Positions 63,201-64,000 of a stretch of 64,000 nt of DNA are shown here, one piece after another. The notes under the pieces were generated by a model, which saw nothing but the letters and a program-made list of their open reading frames with translations, searched no databases and was not told the origin of the DNA. The translations under genes were made by a program, and so were the position numbers. The number at the start of each line of letters is the position of its first letter. Within the stretch, counting starts at the first letter, position 1. Origin of the DNA: NCEH01 sp040049195 (GTDB taxonomy: Bacteria > Pseudomonadota > Alphaproteobacteria > Rhizobiales > Xanthobacteraceae); the NCBI RefSeq assembly GCF_040049195.1, contig NZ_JBDZDL010000003.1. One strand, written 5' to 3'.

Positions 63201-63830
63201 CTAGTTCCCCTGTTCTGCCAGGAATTCGGAATAGATGTGGCGCAGGTGATGGACGGCCGACGTGTGGACATCCACCCGCAGATCAAGCAGGGGCGTGAAA
63301 CCGCGATCGATGATGCGGACCCAGGCGGACCGCTCGGTGACATGGCCGGAGACCCCGACTTGCCCGCCTGCGTCCCGCCCGCCCTCGATGGCCTGAAGCA
63401 GGCGTTCCGCAAGATCCTCGGCGGGCTCCGCCTGAAATCCCGCGACGATGCCGTCAATCACCTGCGGCCCCACCAGGATATTGCCGAAAGCGGCGAAGTC
63501 TTCGCCTGTGCGATGCCCCGCCCACGGCCGGGCCATGCTGCCCGTATGCATGGCGACACTCCCATCGGGCGTCACAATGCCCATCTGCCGATATTCGAAA
63601 TCGGGATCGTTCTCGGCGACGAGCTCCATTGCCTTCCTGGGGCCAAATCCAAGCTGAAGAATATTCAGGACCAGCGGATCATTGGAGCGTTTCGGAAAGG
63701 CCTGCGTGCGGCTGACGCCGACCCCGGGCCGCGCCCCTTCGTTGCGAGCCCCGCAGGCCAGGGAAAAGGTTGCGGAGGCAACGCCGAGCTGTCCCGTGCG
63801 TGCGCATCTCGCGACGATCGAATAGGTCAT
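63201..63830 (-). CDS. DUF1028-family protein
   Basis: The 209-residue protein matches DUF1028: the N-terminus TYSIVARCARTGQLGVASATFSLACG, the central IVTPDGSVAMHTGSMARPWAGHRTGEDFAAFGNILVGPQVIDGIV and the closing LLDLRVDVHTSAVHHLRHIYSEF. The family is uncharacterised; a relation to N-terminal-nucleophile hydrolases has been suggested, which would fit the conserved start if the Met were removed, but the second residue here is Thr. DUF1028 genes often lie in amino-acid or amide catabolic clusters. A second, paralogous gene begins only 10 bp upstream on the same strand. Confidence 0.88.
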   Translation of the reverse strand: MTYSIVARCARTGQLGVASATFSLACGARNEGARPGVGVSRTQAFPKRSNDPLVLNILQLGFGPRKAMELVAENDPDFEYRQMGIVTPDGSVAMHTGSMARPWAGHRTGEDFAAFGNILVGPQVIDGIVAGFQAEPAEDLAERLLQAIEGGRDAGGQVGVSGHVTERSAWVRIIDRGFTPLLDLRVDVHTSAVHHLRHIYSEFLAEQGN

Positions 63831-63840
63831 CCTACGCTCC

Positions 63841-64000
63841 TCAATCGGCCGTGGCGGCCAGCGTGGCCATGAAAGCTTCCTGCGGCGGCGTCTGGCGGGG
63901 GTTCTCGCTCCGCAGCCGATAGAAGGCTTCGTACGGCTTGTAGAAATCGAACACCGCCCGCAGTTCGGCGATCGCGCCCTCGTGCAGGTCCACGCGCAGG
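63841..64000 (-). CDS. Second DUF1028-family protein, 3' part
   Basis: The frame is open from the window edge and ends in TGA at 63841-63843. The 52 visible C-terminal residues begin LRVDLHEGAIAELRAVFDFYKPYEAFYRLRS, aligning with the end of the neighbouring DUF1028 protein (LRVDVHTSAVHHLRHIYSEF) and continuing about 30 residues further. It is probably a tandem paralogue transcribed before the complete copy, with a 10-bp gap. The N-terminal part is outside the window. Confidence 0.65.
   Translation of the reverse strand, partial: LRVDLHEGAIAELRAVFDFYKPYEAFYRLRSENPRQTPPQEAFMATLAATAD

Overview
The window is about 64 kb of GC-rich DNA (visibly well above 60% GC). The gene content points to an alphaproteobacterium, most likely of the order Hyphomicrobiales: a RegB/RegA (ActS/ActR) redox pair, many ABC uptake systems, a bo3-type quinol oxidase with SURF1, and two DUF1028 genes. 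A family-level guess such as Xanthobacteraceae is inference. Two perfect copies of the 16-bp ParB-binding sequence parS (TGTTTCACGTGAAACA) lie 8.4 kb apart in non-coding DNA at 911 and 9306. This suggests the left end sits in the partition region, which in alphaproteobacteria is normally close to the replication origin. No rRNA, tRNA, insertion sequence, phage gene or CRISPR array was recognised.

Layout, 0-26 kb. The window opens with the end of a TRAP permease gene. A leftward set follows: a periplasmic binding protein, an aldehyde dehydrogenase and a thiamine-diphosphate enzyme. Next come a transglutaminase-like gene, an SLC13/TrkA-C permease, a spermidine-synthase-like methyltransferase, a secreted protein and a GlsB-type membrane protein. 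A complete NitT/TauT-type ABC operon (11.5-14.4 kb) ends in a clear terminator. It is followed by a TctD/TctE-like two-component pair, an N-formylglutamate amidohydrolase, a second transglutaminase-like gene, an FtsK-type translocase without membrane segments, fumC, an NAD-type malic enzyme and a ThrE-type exporter.

Layout, 26-38 kb. A catabolic island contains a GntR repressor, a zinc alcohol dehydrogenase, a full branched-chain-type (LIV) ABC transporter, an SDR, a carboxymuconolactone-decarboxylase-family protein, a beta-hydroxyacid dehydrogenase and a lactonase-like metallo-hydrolase. Its substrate is unknown. A decamer shared by two promoter regions is a candidate GntR operator. Small genes follow, including an internally deleted VOC remnant.

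Layout, 38-48 kb. A TrmB-type regulator, a nitrilase, a second LIV transporter with two paralogous binding proteins placed divergently, and a haem-type aldoxime dehydratase lie together. Aldoxime dehydratase plus nitrilase gives aldoxime to nitrile to carboxylic acid plus ammonia, so this is probably an aldoxime/nitrile uptake and degradation island. A secreted class-A-beta-lactamase-like protein and an MFS transporter follow.

Layout, 48-64 kb. The cyoABCD-surf1 operon runs directly into regB-regA. A lipo- or membrane-anchored polysaccharide deacetylase comes next. A MarR regulator faces a second NitT/TauT ABC system and an amidohydrolase; two tandem TAAG-N4-CTTA dyads lie between them. The window ends with a DUF1028 gene and the end of a second, paralogous DUF1028 gene.
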